A stretch of DNA of 64,000 bases, from positions 62,001-126,000 of the forward strand of contig NZ_JAAKGI010000007.1 in the NCBI RefSeq assembly GCF_011762485.1. Reading direction: 5' to 3'. Below are positions 46,733-56,666 of the stretch, in pieces. A program made the position numbers and the translations under genes. Source of the stretch: Yeosuana marina. GTDB taxonomy: Bacteria; Bacteroidota; Bacteroidia; Flavobacteriales; Flavobacteriaceae. Position 1 is the first letter of the stretch. The number at the start of each line of letters is the position of its first letter. The notes below the pieces were generated by a model. The model was not told the DNA's origin, made no database searches, and saw nothing but the letters and a program-made list of their open reading frames with translations.

Positions 46733-47099
46733 ATTCTGGTAAATTAGGTTAGAAAATATAATTTCACTATACGTAAAGATAACACCTTTTTAATCGTTGT
46801 TCTTTAGCTTTTCTGATAATCGGTCGGTAATTCTACATTTATGTCTCTTAGGTGTTTTCGTTTTTGACCATTATTCAAATAGCACTTAAAAGCGCATAGT
46901 TCAGTTACCTTATTGCTTTTTAGGTTTGATTAATAGACCAATTTCTACCAAAATATTAAAAGTATAAAGTCGAGTTCCCACAAATACCTTTAAGTAGCTA
47001 AAGAATTATTATCTTAGGACACATATAGAAGATATAATTCCTAGTAACTATATACCTAAGTTGTGGCCAACTACAAAACAGACAAAATAAAACTAAACT
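46733..47099. other. intergenic region without recognised feature
   Basis: These 367 AT-rich bases between divergent genes hold the promoters of the acyl-CoA dehydrogenase and the AraC regulator. I see no RNA gene, repeat or clear operator. Confidence 0.4.
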
Positions 47100-47972
47100 T
47101 TGAGGAAATTTATTTTTGAAAAAAGAAAGTACGGCTTTGAACTGTTGATGGATTTGCACAGGTTTGAAAATAATCCAAACGTTTTTTTTGATCCTACTCC
47201 GCATACATGTGATTTTTTCGAAATTATGATTTTTCAAAAAGCAAGTGGAACAATTGAATTAAACGGACAGTTATTAGAAGTTCGTGAGAACAGCTTTTTC
47301 TTCATTTGTCCTTTTCAAAAAAAATGTTGTAAAATTCCTCTAAATGGCGTTAAAGGTTTTCACCTCGTTTTTCAAAATGACTTTTTATCAGATTTCTTTG
47401 ATGATAAATTGTTCACTTACCGGCTGCAATACTTTTATAATTCTCAACACCCTCAATATTTGCGACTGGAAAATGAAGATTACAATATCATACAATTGGC
47501 TTTAAATGAAATTATCGCTGAGATAAAAAATTATCAAAATGATAGTCCTCATATATTACGTTCTCTTCTATATTTCTCTTTATCAAAGCTTAATCGATTG
47601 TATTCAAAGTGGTACAACATTTCACCCAATACACAATCAAATTCAATAATTTATAAATTTAAGGAACTACTTGAACTGAATATTCGCAATTCGCATTCGG
47701 TAGAAGAATATTGTAATTTATTACATGTAAACCGTCATCAGCTTAATGCAATAGTAAAAGAGCATACTAGACACACTACAAAAGAAATTATCAACAACAG
47801 ACTACTACTTGAGATAAAAACGGAACTCCGCTATTCTCATAAAACAATATCCGAAATAGCACATGACTTAAATTTCAGTGAACCTAATAATTTGACAAGG
47901 TTTTTTATAAAAATGGAAGGAGTCAACCCTTCCAAGTACAGGGAAATTTACCAAAATGATATTAATTATTGA
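47100..47972 (+). CDS. AraC-family transcriptional regulator
   Basis: This is a 290-residue regulator. The N-terminal cupin-like half has IMIFQKASGTIELNGQLLEV and ENSFFFICPFQKK. The C-terminal DNA-binding half has SVEEYCNLLHVNRHQLNAIV and ISEIAHDLNFSEPNNLTRFF. The listed start is a TTG; an ATG within the N-terminal region would remove conserved strands, so TTG is plausible but not sure. Two secreted-protein genes follow on the same strand, and they are its most likely targets. Confidence 0.88.
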   Translation: MRKFIFEKRKYGFELLMDLHRFENNPNVFFDPTPHTCDFFEIMIFQKASGTIELNGQLLEVRENSFFFICPFQKKCCKIPLNGVKGFHLVFQNDFLSDFFDDKLFTYRLQYFYNSQHPQYLRLENEDYNIIQLALNEIIAEIKNYQNDSPHILRSLLYFSLSKLNRLYSKWYNISPNTQSNSIIYKFKELLELNIRNSHSVEEYCNLLHVNRHQLNAIVKEHTRHTTKEIINNRLLLEIKTELRYSHKTISEIAHDLNFSEPNNLTRFFIKMEGVNPSKYREIYQNDINY

Positions 47973-48036
47973 TAAAGTGATACGATAATAAAGTTATTAA
48001 ATCGTTTTTTTTGTAAATGAATAAAAACTCAAAATC

Positions 48037-49110
48037 ATGACAAAAACTATTTATTCGATCATTGCTGTATTAAGTTTTCAACTATCTATCGCTCAAAGTT
48101 CCGAAACAAAAATCGACATGGTCGCTTCTAAATGGAATGTTTCACCAGAAGCTATATTTCAAAGATTTGATAATAGGGAAACCCTACTTCTAAATGGTGG
48201 AAGGGTCACAGTGAAAAATCATAAATTTACAAACGGAACCATTGAAGTAGATGTGTACGCCAACTCAAACAGAAGTTTTGCAGGTATTACTTTCAGAAAG
48301 CAAAATAACAATATGGAAGAGGTATATATGAGACTTCATAAATCGAACCAAGTAGATGCAGTTCAATATACCCCCATTTTTAATAATGAGTCGAATTGGC
48401 AATTATTTAGAGAATACCAAGCAATGGTTTCATTCAAAAAGAATGGATGGAATAGCTTGCGAATTGAGGTAAACAACAAAAGTGCCGAGGTTTTTGTAAA
48501 CGATGAAAAAATCATGACTATAGACAAACTAAGAACGGACCAAAATAGTGGAGAAATTGGACTTTTTACTTTGTTCTCAAATAGGTTTTCAAACTTTAGA
48601 TTTACGCCCAAGGATGCAGTGGAAAACACCAAAAAAGATAGCAATATTCCTATTGATTCTACTATTATAAAGAAATGGGAAATCACGAAATCAAAACCTT
48701 ACAAATCAGAAGAGTTACATTTTGAAAACTTTTTAAAGGAAGAATACATCACGGTTGAAACTGAAGCGTCAGGTCTTTTACCTATTTCAAAATACATAAA
48801 AAAGTCTTCTTCTGGTAACTTTGAACAGAATGTAGAGGACTATATTGTTGCATCTACAACAGTATATACCAGCAATAACGAAACAAAACTTTTTTCGTTT
48901 GATTATAGTGACAGAATAATTGTCTATTTAAACGGCAAAGCGATTTTTAAAGGTAATAATGCCTTTAGAGCCAAAGGTATACAATACATGGGGCATATTG
49001 ACATTAATACTAATAAATTATACCTGCCGCTTGAAAAAGGAGCAAATAAAATTCACTGTGTTGTTATAGATAAAGCAAACGGTTGGGGTTTAATTGCAAA
49101 ACTGGAATGA
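48037..49110 (+). CDS. secreted two-domain beta-sandwich protein
   Basis: This 357-residue protein has a signal peptide (MTKTIYSIIAVLSFQLSIAQ). The first 200 residues resemble a LamG/DUF1080 concanavalin-like fold (GTIEVDVYANSNRSFAGITF, GEIGLFTLFSNRFSNFRF). The last 140 form a second sandwich ending in SDRIIVYLNGKAIFKG and GANKIHCVVIDKANGWGLIA. The order is the same as in the next gene. It may bind sugars at the cell surface; no catalytic residues are recognised. Confidence 0.75.
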   Translation: MTKTIYSIIAVLSFQLSIAQSSETKIDMVASKWNVSPEAIFQRFDNRETLLLNGGRVTVKNHKFTNGTIEVDVYANSNRSFAGITFRKQNNNMEEVYMRLHKSNQVDAVQYTPIFNNESNWQLFREYQAMVSFKKNGWNSLRIEVNNKSAEVFVNDEKIMTIDKLRTDQNSGEIGLFTLFSNRFSNFRFTPKDAVENTKKDSNIPIDSTIIKKWEITKSKPYKSEELHFENFLKEEYITVETEASGLLPISKYIKKSSSGNFEQNVEDYIVASTTVYTSNNETKLFSFDYSDRIIVYLNGKAIFKGNNAFRAKGIQYMGHIDINTNKLYLPLEKGANKIHCVVIDKANGWGLIAKLE

Positions 49111-49218
49111 TACGCTTTATAACAATGTATACGAAATCATAGCATCCTTCAGGTTACAACGCCTCATTTACTAAACCGTTAACTTGAATTCAACCGTATT
49201 AAAATTGAATAGAAAAAC

Positions 49219-50397
49219 ATGACGATATTAAAAGCTAGAACCCTTATAGTAATTGTATTTTTACCGATAATTTGCTCTGCTCAAATAATGTTTAAAGATA
49301 ATTCTGAAGGAAATCTTTCAGGCTGGGAATTAAATAATTCTACATCGGTAAAAATAATTGATTCTCAAGATCCTAATCAGGGAAAGGTTCTTGCATTGAC
49401 ACCTAATAGTAATGTTTCGGCTTTAATCAAGAATTCCAATCAATGGGGTGCATTAAGAGTAGAAGGAAAAATGCTATTTCCTAAAAATGAGCATAACTAT
49501 TTGGGCTTTATTTATAATTATAAAAAAACAACTAAAAGGGAAGACTTTGGTCTTTTGTACGTCAAAGGAAATGGAAGTTATATAAGAGCAAATCCTTGGA
49601 GAGATGGGAATGTTTCTCGACTTTTATACGAAGAGTATAAAATAAATCTAAAAGAAGATCAGGCTATTAAAATTGGGAAATGGCATACGTTTAAAATGGA
49701 AGTCATCAACGAAACCTGTCATTTATACATTAATGATATGAAAAGGCCTAAAATAACCTTTGATCTCTTTGAACTAAAATCAGGTAAAATAGGGTTTCAG
49801 CCGAGAGTTACTGGCGGAGGAGTATGGATTGACGATATCAAAGTAACATCAATTAAACAGTTTAATTATAAGGGACAAAATGTTCCTGCTATTAGATATG
49901 AACCAGATTCATTAATAACAAAATGGGAAGCGTTTGGACCTTTAACAAAGCCTAATTTGGTAATTGAACAAGCTGTAAATGATGATGATGATGTTTCATT
50001 GGATATAAATGGGGAAAGCATTACTTGGGAAAATTTTAAAACAGATGCAAGAGGCGCATTAATTACGGGTAGAATAACTGAATATCAAGGAGAAAACACG
50101 GTTGCTTATTTTCGTACATTTTTAGATGCTGAAAAAGATAAAACTGTGACATTGCACTTTACAACAACAGATGAGTTGGCACTCTATTTGAATGGAAAAG
50201 ATTCAGGAAGAGTTTATAGGGATGGCTATATTTCAAAAGATAATGATTGGAATGCCTGGTATGATTTCTGGAAAAATCCTCAACATAAAGGCCGGCAAAA
50301 GAACATTTTCCTTAAAAAAGGAAAGAATCAATTGGTAGTTAGAGTCAGGAATGGACAGTTTGCCTCTGGTGGTTTCTTCGTTTATATGGAAAAGTGA
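49219..50397 (+). CDS. secreted two-domain beta-sandwich protein
   Basis: This 392-residue protein has a signal peptide ending in ICSAQ. It has a first domain with KWHTFKMEVINETCHLYIND and GKIGFQPRVTGGGVWIDDIK, typical of a 3-keto-disaccharide hydrolase-like (DUF1080) fold. The C-terminal domain carries DELALYLNGKDSGRVYRDG and GKNQLVVRVRNGQFASGGFF. The same two-domain plan and the YLNGK motif occur in the preceding gene, 108 bp upstream, so the two probably share origin and regulation by the AraC protein. Confidence 0.75.
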   Translation: MTILKARTLIVIVFLPIICSAQIMFKDNSEGNLSGWELNNSTSVKIIDSQDPNQGKVLALTPNSNVSALIKNSNQWGALRVEGKMLFPKNEHNYLGFIYNYKKTTKREDFGLLYVKGNGSYIRANPWRDGNVSRLLYEEYKINLKEDQAIKIGKWHTFKMEVINETCHLYINDMKRPKITFDLFELKSGKIGFQPRVTGGGVWIDDIKVTSIKQFNYKGQNVPAIRYEPDSLITKWEAFGPLTKPNLVIEQAVNDDDDVSLDINGESITWENFKTDARGALITGRITEYQGENTVAYFRTFLDAEKDKTVTLHFTTTDELALYLNGKDSGRVYRDGYISKDNDWNAWYDFWKNPQHKGRQKNIFLKKGKNQLVVRVRNGQFASGGFFVYMEK

Positions 50398-50625
50398 CGG
50401 ATGTTTTAAAATAATCTTATCTCTAAATCATAATAACGGAAAGAGATTAATATTTAAGACATACAAAGGCTAACAACGTTTGAGCCACATTAAAAACAAA
50501 TTTTTACACTAATCATTCTAATCATTACAAAATAAAAAGCTAGGGATCTACTCCTGTAGGATCTATTATTTTTGTTTAGAAATAAATAGGAAGCTTGTTT
50601 TGATATATAACGGTTCCCTTTAGAC

Positions 50626-52731
50626 TTATGACAGTGCGTCCAATATTCTTTCTGGTGTGATTGGCATACGATATACCCTTGCACCACAAGCGTCAAAAAT
50701 AGCATTCGCAATTGCCGCACCTACACAAATAATGGCTGGCTCACCTCCACCTTGTGGTTTGGCATCCATTTTATCGATGAAGACACATTCAATTTTTGGT
50801 GTTTTTGAAAACCGTGTAATTTCATATCGATTAAAATTAGTGGTTTTCATTTCGCCTCCGTTAAACTCTATTTCTTCATATAAAGCATATCCTATACCCA
50901 TTGTAATTCCTCCTTCGGTTTGCAAGGTAGCTCCATGCGGATTTACTACTTGTCCCATATCCTGTGAACAAACAATCCTAATAGGTTGTACTTCTCCTGT
51001 CTCTTTATCAACAAATACTTCTGCAATCATTGCCACCAAAGTGCCAGCATCTTGTCCGAGAGCAATACCATAGCCATGGCCTGGTTTTTTTTCTTTGTCA
51101 TATCCAAACGTTTTAGCAGCCAGTTGCAATGTTGCAATCATTTCTTTATTTTCCAGATTGTTCAATCGGAAATCTAAAGGATTCATTCCAGCTGCATGTG
51201 CCACCACATCGATGTGGGATTCTCGCGCAAAAGTGGTCGTGTTATTTCCAGGAGCTCTCCAAGCACCTGTTCCAAACGGATGTACACCGGCTTGATTAAA
51301 TGATCTAATTCGTTTATTTGGAATGGCATAAAACAATTCTGTACCCCTCGTTCCAGCACAATAAATATCAAAATCCCAAACTTTTAATTTCCCATTGTTA
51401 TCTGTGCCTCCTGCAACTTTTACGACTGCTGCAGTACGGAAATTATCATACATAAACTCTTCTTTTCGACTCCACACCAACTGCACCGGTTTACCGCATA
51501 ACTTCGCTATAGTAGCCGCTTCAATAGATTGTTGGCTGTTTGATTTTCCACCAAAACCACCGCCCAAAAATATTTGCTTCACATGTACTTTTTCTAAAGG
51601 CATTTGCAATGCTTTCGCTACAGAAGATCGGGTACCAAACGGACTTTGCGTGGAAGCCCATATAGTGACTTTATCCCCTTCAAAATAACAGGTAGCCACA
51701 TGAGTTTCGATAGATGCATGTGCCTTATACCCATCGTGGTAGGTTGCTTTACGGTAAACTTTTGATGTTTCTTCCCCTAATTGTAAACTCCCTTCACTTT
51801 CAAATACTTTGTTGTCTTGAATAGTATCTTCTAAATATTGAAATATGGTTTCTTGGTTTGCTTTAGCTATTGGAGCCTCCCATGCTATTTTAATACTTTT
51901 AGCCGCTCGTTGCGATACTTCTGGATCACTATGTACTACTGCTACTAAATCGTCTTTTTCAACCAACTGCACTCCAGCAAAATCAGATAATTTTGAAGCA
52001 TCTACTTTTACTTTTTTAGAACCAAATACTTCTGGTCGCACAATAGTTGCATGTACCATTCCAGGTAAAAAGATATCTCCTGAATATTTGGCTTTTCCCG
52101 TAACTTTTGCTTCTGCATCTAGACTTCTAATAGGTTTACCAATTAACTTAAAATCTTTGGCTTTTTTTAATTCAGGTTTCTTGGTCAAACTTCGAACTAT
52201 TTTTTTGCCTTTGCTCAATTCTGCATATGTTATTTTTTTAGAGGAATCATTCTTTACTGAAACGACCCCTTGTATGACCTCTAGTGACGTCTTGTTCATA
52301 CCAAAATGTTCTGCAGCAAGATCCAATAATACTTCCCGTGCTTCTGCAGCGGCAGCTCTCAACACTGGATCTATAAAACGTGTGGTTAGAGATCCCCAAG
52401 TACCAGCATCATAAGGGCACAATTCTGTATCGCCCATAATCATATCCACATCGTAAATTGAAACTTCCAATTCCTCTGCCACTACCTGTGCCAATGATGT
52501 AATAATTCCTTGTCCCATTTCAATTTTACCAGTAAAACAGTCTATTCTTCCATCTTCTTTAACTCGTAGGTAGGCATTGAAATCAAGTTCTTCAAGTGGC
52601 TGACCATCTTGAGCAAAAAGGGAGCTAAAGGACACTTCACCTAAACAAAACACAACCACCACACCACCACCTAAATTTTTTATAAATCTTCTTCTGCTGT
52701 ATGCAGCTTCGCTTTTTATCGCTGATTTCAT
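50626..52731 (-). CDS. molybdenum hydroxylase large subunit (xanthine dehydrogenase family)
   Basis: This 701-residue protein belongs to the molybdopterin cytosine dinucleotide-binding subunits of the isoquinoline oxidoreductase/aldehyde oxidase type. It starts with SRRRFIKNLGGGVVVVFCLG, a Tat-like twin-arginine leader, so the folded complex should be exported. Cofactor blocks are FTGKIEMGQGIITSLAQVVA, FLGGGFGGKSN and GTGAWRAPGNN. The catalytic glutamate is probably in PQGGGEPAIICVG. Its start overlaps the small-subunit gene by four bases. There is no FAD subunit, so electrons likely go to a cytochrome or other carrier. The substrate (an aldehyde or N-heterocycle) is unknown. Confidence 0.92.
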   Translation of the reverse strand: MKSAIKSEAAYSRRRFIKNLGGGVVVVFCLGEVSFSSLFAQDGQPLEELDFNAYLRVKEDGRIDCFTGKIEMGQGIITSLAQVVAEELEVSIYDVDMIMGDTELCPYDAGTWGSLTTRFIDPVLRAAAAEAREVLLDLAAEHFGMNKTSLEVIQGVVSVKNDSSKKITYAELSKGKKIVRSLTKKPELKKAKDFKLIGKPIRSLDAEAKVTGKAKYSGDIFLPGMVHATIVRPEVFGSKKVKVDASKLSDFAGVQLVEKDDLVAVVHSDPEVSQRAAKSIKIAWEAPIAKANQETIFQYLEDTIQDNKVFESEGSLQLGEETSKVYRKATYHDGYKAHASIETHVATCYFEGDKVTIWASTQSPFGTRSSVAKALQMPLEKVHVKQIFLGGGFGGKSNSQQSIEAATIAKLCGKPVQLVWSRKEEFMYDNFRTAAVVKVAGGTDNNGKLKVWDFDIYCAGTRGTELFYAIPNKRIRSFNQAGVHPFGTGAWRAPGNNTTTFARESHIDVVAHAAGMNPLDFRLNNLENKEMIATLQLAAKTFGYDKEKKPGHGYGIALGQDAGTLVAMIAEVFVDKETGEVQPIRIVCSQDMGQVVNPHGATLQTEGGITMGIGYALYEEIEFNGGEMKTTNFNRYEITRFSKTPKIECVFIDKMDAKPQGGGEPAIICVGAAIANAIFDACGARVYRMPITPERILDALS

Positions 52732-53207
52732 AATTTTACTTTTTTAGGCATTTCTTTTCCTGCTGTTTCGATAGCATCAACAATACGATTGTAAGCACCA
52801 CATCTGCATAAATTGGATTCCATTCCTACTATAATTTTTTCCCTACTTGGATTTGGGTTTTGCAACAGAAAACCGTAGGCATTCATAATCATTCCAGAAG
52901 TGCAAAAACCACATTGCAAGGCATCATGAGAAATAAATGCTTTCTGTATGGGGTGTAATTCTCCATCGGAACTTAATCCTTCTATCGATATAATTTCTTT
53001 CCCTTCTATATCCTCTGCAAGTATCATACACGAACGTACCGCTTCATTATCGATTAATACTGTACATGCACCACATTCTCCCAAACCACAACCATATTTG
53101 GTACCTGTTTGTTCTAAATATATTCTAATCACCGTTAGTAAAGACTCTTGGCCTTGCAATTCTAAAGAAACGGGCTTACCATTTAAAGTAAAATTAATCT
53201 GTTTCAT
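52728..53207 (-). CDS. 2Fe-2S small subunit of the molybdenum hydroxylase
   Basis: This 159-residue protein has two clusters. The plant-type cluster is YGCGLGECGACTVLID plus a further cysteine. The C-terminal helical cluster has QCGFCTSGMIMNAYG and ESNLCRCGAYNRIVDAIE. It passes electrons from the molybdenum subunit encoded immediately downstream with an ATGA overlap. It has no leader of its own, so it would be carried out of the cytoplasm together with the twin-arginine subunit. Confidence 0.95.
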   Translation of the reverse strand: MKQINFTLNGKPVSLELQGQESLLTVIRIYLEQTGTKYGCGLGECGACTVLIDNEAVRSCMILAEDIEGKEIISIEGLSSDGELHPIQKAFISHDALQCGFCTSGMIMNAYGFLLQNPNPSREKIIVGMESNLCRCGAYNRIVDAIETAGKEMPKKVKL

Positions 53208-53598
53208 CTTTTACTATTTTTTATTTAATAGATTGAATTTGAGTGTCTTTTCAGTCTAAAAAAAGTCTTATACAATTTAAGAAATAAATATCAAATTCTA
53301 ATTTAGAATATCTCTAAATATTGCAAAGAGAGATAATCCAATAAGATGGCTCACATATCAAATTTTCCTTAGAAAATTTGATAAATACGTCTAAGCTGGG
53401 CAAAAAACAGGTAATGTTGATTTAAAAATTGTAAAATGAAAAAAATATGAATTAAATTTTAGGTGATTTTGTAAGACTTTAAATATTATTTAGAATAGAA
53501 TTTAAGGTTTATCTATCATATAATCGAATGCATAATTACTAAATTCTAGAATAGCTTCCGGACAGATTAACTTACCAATTGGATAAATGTACTAACAA
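53208..53598. other. intergenic region with a hairpin relic
   Basis: This is a 391 bp AT-rich gap. The only clear structure is the 12 bp stem-loop at 53356-53383, described separately. The right part may hold the 3' region of the CocE-type hydrolase gene. No gene is seen. Confidence 0.4.
53356..53383. repeat. stem-loop, possible lone attC relic
   Basis: TATCAAATTTTC and GAAAATTTGATA form a perfect 12 bp stem around CTTA. The surroundings (GGCTCACA before, AATACGTCTAAGCTGGGC after) recall the central part of the attC-like sites in the island, which have ATTTTCC-TTC-GGAAAAT hairpins. No R'' and R' pair is recognised. There is no T-run, so it is not an obvious terminator. Confidence 0.4.
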
Positions 53599-55818
53599 CT
53601 ATTTTGTAATATTCCAAACTGGCAAAGAAATACTGCTTTGTCCTGTGAAAGTTATTTTAAGAGGTGTTTTAGCATCTTTAATGCTTTCCACATTCACATC
53701 TTTTCCTGTTCCATAATTAATCTGTGCGTTGTTATTTTTGTTTACATTAACAACGATTATAATTCGACTTCCCTTTTCTAACTTTTTACTGATTAATTTA
53801 GAATTATTGAATGAAACTTGAGTTCTTTGATTCGGAGTTAGCAAATTTCTATGTTCTCTATTCTTTGCAAAACTAGCTCTACCAATATAATAACTTAAGT
53901 GGAAATATTTACCCTCTCGAGTTAGTTGATACAAGATAACAGAATAATCAACATCTTTTTTATTGATGGCAAATTCAAGATTTCCTAGAAAGGATCCGTT
54001 TATAATAACGTCTTCTTTTAAAGGCTTAGATTTAAATAACAAACCGTCTTTTAAGTTGATGTTTTCTTTTTCTAAAGGCCAAGGATAGTACTCGGTATTG
54101 GTCATGCTTTTTCTGTCTTTAAAATCAACAGTCAACTCAATTTTAGCCGCATTTGGTTTTGATTTCAACGCGTAAAAATCTTTTGTTTTCTCAGAACATA
54201 AATAAAATTGCAACGTATCATTCGTCATTGCTTGTAAACTGGGTTTATGCATCCATCTATTGGTACCCATCACCTGAAAATTCACTTTGTCTTTTAAAAT
54301 ACTTGGTTTTTCTTTTCCTTTTAAGATATAATCAAACCATTGATAGACCAAGTCATATCTTATATTAATTAAAGCTGCTTTGTCCAATTTATAATTTCTC
54401 AAATAGGCTTCGGGTTGGGTTTGCGCCGTCCAATGATCGTATGGCCCCACCAACAAATAGTGATTTGGATTCTTTACATATTTATGATGTTGATTGTAGT
54501 AATACATCGCTCCTCTTTGCGAGTCATCATAATATCCAGTAATCGTTAAAATTGGTATGTTAATTTTTGCAAACTCCTCTTTATATGGAATCATCTTTTT
54601 CCAAAAATCATCATAACTTGGGTGCTGCATATAGGCATTCCATAATTTATTTACTTGGCCATCTAAGCTATCTAACTTATTAAAAGCTACTCCAGATGTA
54701 TACCAGTTATTTTTTAAGGTATTCCAACGGTTAAAATCTTGTGCTGCTTTATAATCTAAATATTTATTATTCGTCACATAAAAATTCCAAGAATATGAAT
54801 AATTATGCAACACATTATTTTCCATAGGGTAATCAATTCCTGGAGCAATTGCCACCATTGGAACAATTGTTTTTAACGCGGGATGTACTTTGTGTTTCAT
54901 TGAAGCCCATTGCGTAAAACCATTATAACTACCACCATACATACCTACTTTTTGATTGGACCATGGTTGTTTGCTAATCCAATCAATTACTTCATATACA
55001 TCCGTATTTTCATATTCAAACGGCTTTACCTCTCCGCTACTTAATCGTTTCCCTCTGGTATTCATAATTACTCCAACATAGCCTTTAGAGGCTGATAACA
55101 TAGCCCCTGCTTCATTGGTTCCTGCATAAATAGAAGCAATTAATATGGCGGAGTTTTTAGTAGATATAGTTCCTTTTCGTTGAATCACTACCACAGAAAC
55201 TTCAGCACCATCTTTGGTGGGTATTAAAATGCTGTCATTGATATGATATCTCCGTTTGTGATCTAATCTAATTTCTTTAAAAAAGAGATCTCTTGTTGCT
55301 GCATAAACTGTTTTAAAAAAATACTTCTTCACTAAATTTTGAGCTATCTCCATAGAAATGGTATCTGTTTCAATATTTTTATAGCTATCATTAAAATCAG
55401 CAATAAAATAGTCCGTTGCATCTCTAGAAATCAAGGTGTCATCTAAATTTAGCACATGAAAATCATCAGAATTCATGAGGTATTTTTTATACAACTGCTT
55501 AAAGGTTTCCGTAAAGTTCGAAGAAATTGTTGCTTTCAGATACTGCTGATAAACATCCAAATAGATACTTTCTTCTTGGGGAGTATTGTTGATAATCAGT
55601 TCTATAGTAGCATTTGCATCTTTATACTTACCGCTTATTAATTGAAACTTAAATAGGTCGAATGCTGATAGTTTTTGTTGGTCACAGGCTGATGCCAATT
55701 GTTTCATTTGTTTTGCCAGTGCTATTGAATCGGTGAGCGCTACCTTTTTAAATAGGAGCTCTTGTCCAATAGAGGCAAACTGTATGGTAAAAAATAATGC
55801 GAATACTATTTTTTTCAT
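53599..55818 (-). CDS. CocE/NonD-family secreted hydrolase (peptidase S15 type)
   Basis: This is a 739-residue protein. I start at ATG 55818, which begins a signal peptide ending in ASIGQE. After about 200 helical residues comes the alpha/beta-hydrolase domain with DSILIPTKDGAEVSVVVIQR, GVIMNTRGKRLSSGE and the nucleophile elbow GMYGGSYNGFTQW. The catalytic Asp is near ITGYYDDSQRG and the His in LLVGPYDHWTAQ. A C-terminal jelly roll ends the protein. The family includes Xaa-Pro dipeptidyl peptidases and glutaryl-7-ACA or cocaine esterases. It should be periplasmic or surface-bound. Confidence 0.9.
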   Translation of the reverse strand: MKKIVFALFFTIQFASIGQELLFKKVALTDSIALAKQMKQLASACDQQKLSAFDLFKFQLISGKYKDANATIELIINNTPQEESIYLDVYQQYLKATISSNFTETFKQLYKKYLMNSDDFHVLNLDDTLISRDATDYFIADFNDSYKNIETDTISMEIAQNLVKKYFFKTVYAATRDLFFKEIRLDHKRRYHINDSILIPTKDGAEVSVVVIQRKGTISTKNSAILIASIYAGTNEAGAMLSASKGYVGVIMNTRGKRLSSGEVKPFEYENTDVYEVIDWISKQPWSNQKVGMYGGSYNGFTQWASMKHKVHPALKTIVPMVAIAPGIDYPMENNVLHNYSYSWNFYVTNNKYLDYKAAQDFNRWNTLKNNWYTSGVAFNKLDSLDGQVNKLWNAYMQHPSYDDFWKKMIPYKEEFAKINIPILTITGYYDDSQRGAMYYYNQHHKYVKNPNHYLLVGPYDHWTAQTQPEAYLRNYKLDKAALINIRYDLVYQWFDYILKGKEKPSILKDKVNFQVMGTNRWMHKPSLQAMTNDTLQFYLCSEKTKDFYALKSKPNAAKIELTVDFKDRKSMTNTEYYPWPLEKENINLKDGLLFKSKPLKEDVIINGSFLGNLEFAINKKDVDYSVILYQLTREGKYFHLSYYIGRASFAKNREHRNLLTPNQRTQVSFNNSKLISKKLEKGSRIIIVVNVNKNNNAQINYGTGKDVNVESIKDAKTPLKITFTGQSSISLPVWNITK

Positions 55819-55843
55819 TGTTGTTTTATTAAAAGGCATATAC

Positions 55844-56533
55844 TTAATTTTTGTTCGGACTGGTGTACCTGATTAACTCATTAACATAAAGTCCTTCTCC
55901 ATCATCTTGAGTGTGTTTAATATAAGTTTTAATAGTGGATGCATACCACCAAATATCTTCCAATTTACCATCAAATCCCCTTGAATTTGTAATTCTACCT
56001 TTATATTCTATTTTATAAGCCATAAATTTTCCTGCAGCTACAATTACCTCGTCATAAGATACTACTTCTACATCTTGACTGGTTTTCCCTGTTGTTCCTT
56101 CATTATTTTCCCAAGTCTGCTCATAGGTCCACTTTTTACCTACCTTTAATGGCCAATCATAACGAGGTGTTTTACTAGGCTTCTCATTTAGAATAGTTTT
56201 AATTTGAATGGTGTCATTACCATTATAAATGCCTAAGCTATTATTAAATTTGACAACCTTTTGATAGTCTTCCCCTTGAGCACGAACCTCGCCATTAACA
56301 GAACGTCTCCAATCCCAAGTCCATTGTTCTCCAATTTCATAATCATTTATTGTTGGCTTTTCTGTAACTGTTGATGTATCATTAGCACAAGAATAGAATT
56401 GTGAAATTTCATAATCATTTAAATTAATTTTATTTATCATTATTGAAGTAATGTTATCAAAATGATAAAAAAGTGAAACTACGACTGCATATATATATTT
56501 AAGCAAGTAATATGTTATATCAAAATGTCTCAT
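55844..56533 (-). CDS. DUF-type secreted protein with abnormal N terminus
   Basis: The 229-residue frame has a normal-looking C-terminal domain (NDYEIGEQWTWDWRRSVNGE, PLKVGKKWTYEQTWENNEG, KFMAYKIEYKGRI), a strand-rich fold of unknown role. The N terminus is odd. Instead of a signal peptide there are about 45 residues (RHFDITYYLLKYIYAVVVSL and INLNDYEISQ) before FYSCANDTS, which looks like the end of a lipoprotein signal with its cysteine. The original leader may have been disrupted by an indel or replaced. The start is therefore uncertain. Confidence 0.55.
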   Translation of the reverse strand: MRHFDITYYLLKYIYAVVVSLFYHFDNITSIMINKINLNDYEISQFYSCANDTSTVTEKPTINDYEIGEQWTWDWRRSVNGEVRAQGEDYQKVVKFNNSLGIYNGNDTIQIKTILNEKPSKTPRYDWPLKVGKKWTYEQTWENNEGTTGKTSQDVEVVSYDEVIVAAGKFMAYKIEYKGRITNSRGFDGKLEDIWWYASTIKTYIKHTQDDGEGLYVNELIRYTSPNKN

Positions 56534-56666
56534 AAATGTAATTTTTAAATTAGGTTTTTCTTATTTATGAAACAAAGCAATAAATTTTTTTAAAGTGTAA
56601 AAAGAGAAAGTACAGGAGTGCAGATAAACACAGATGAGCGTAAAAATAATTTATACGATGATGCAC

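Noticed and set aside
50657..52414. Several plus-strand open frames opposite the molybdenum hydroxylase gene
   Set aside because: They are antisense shadows of a well-conserved coding region.
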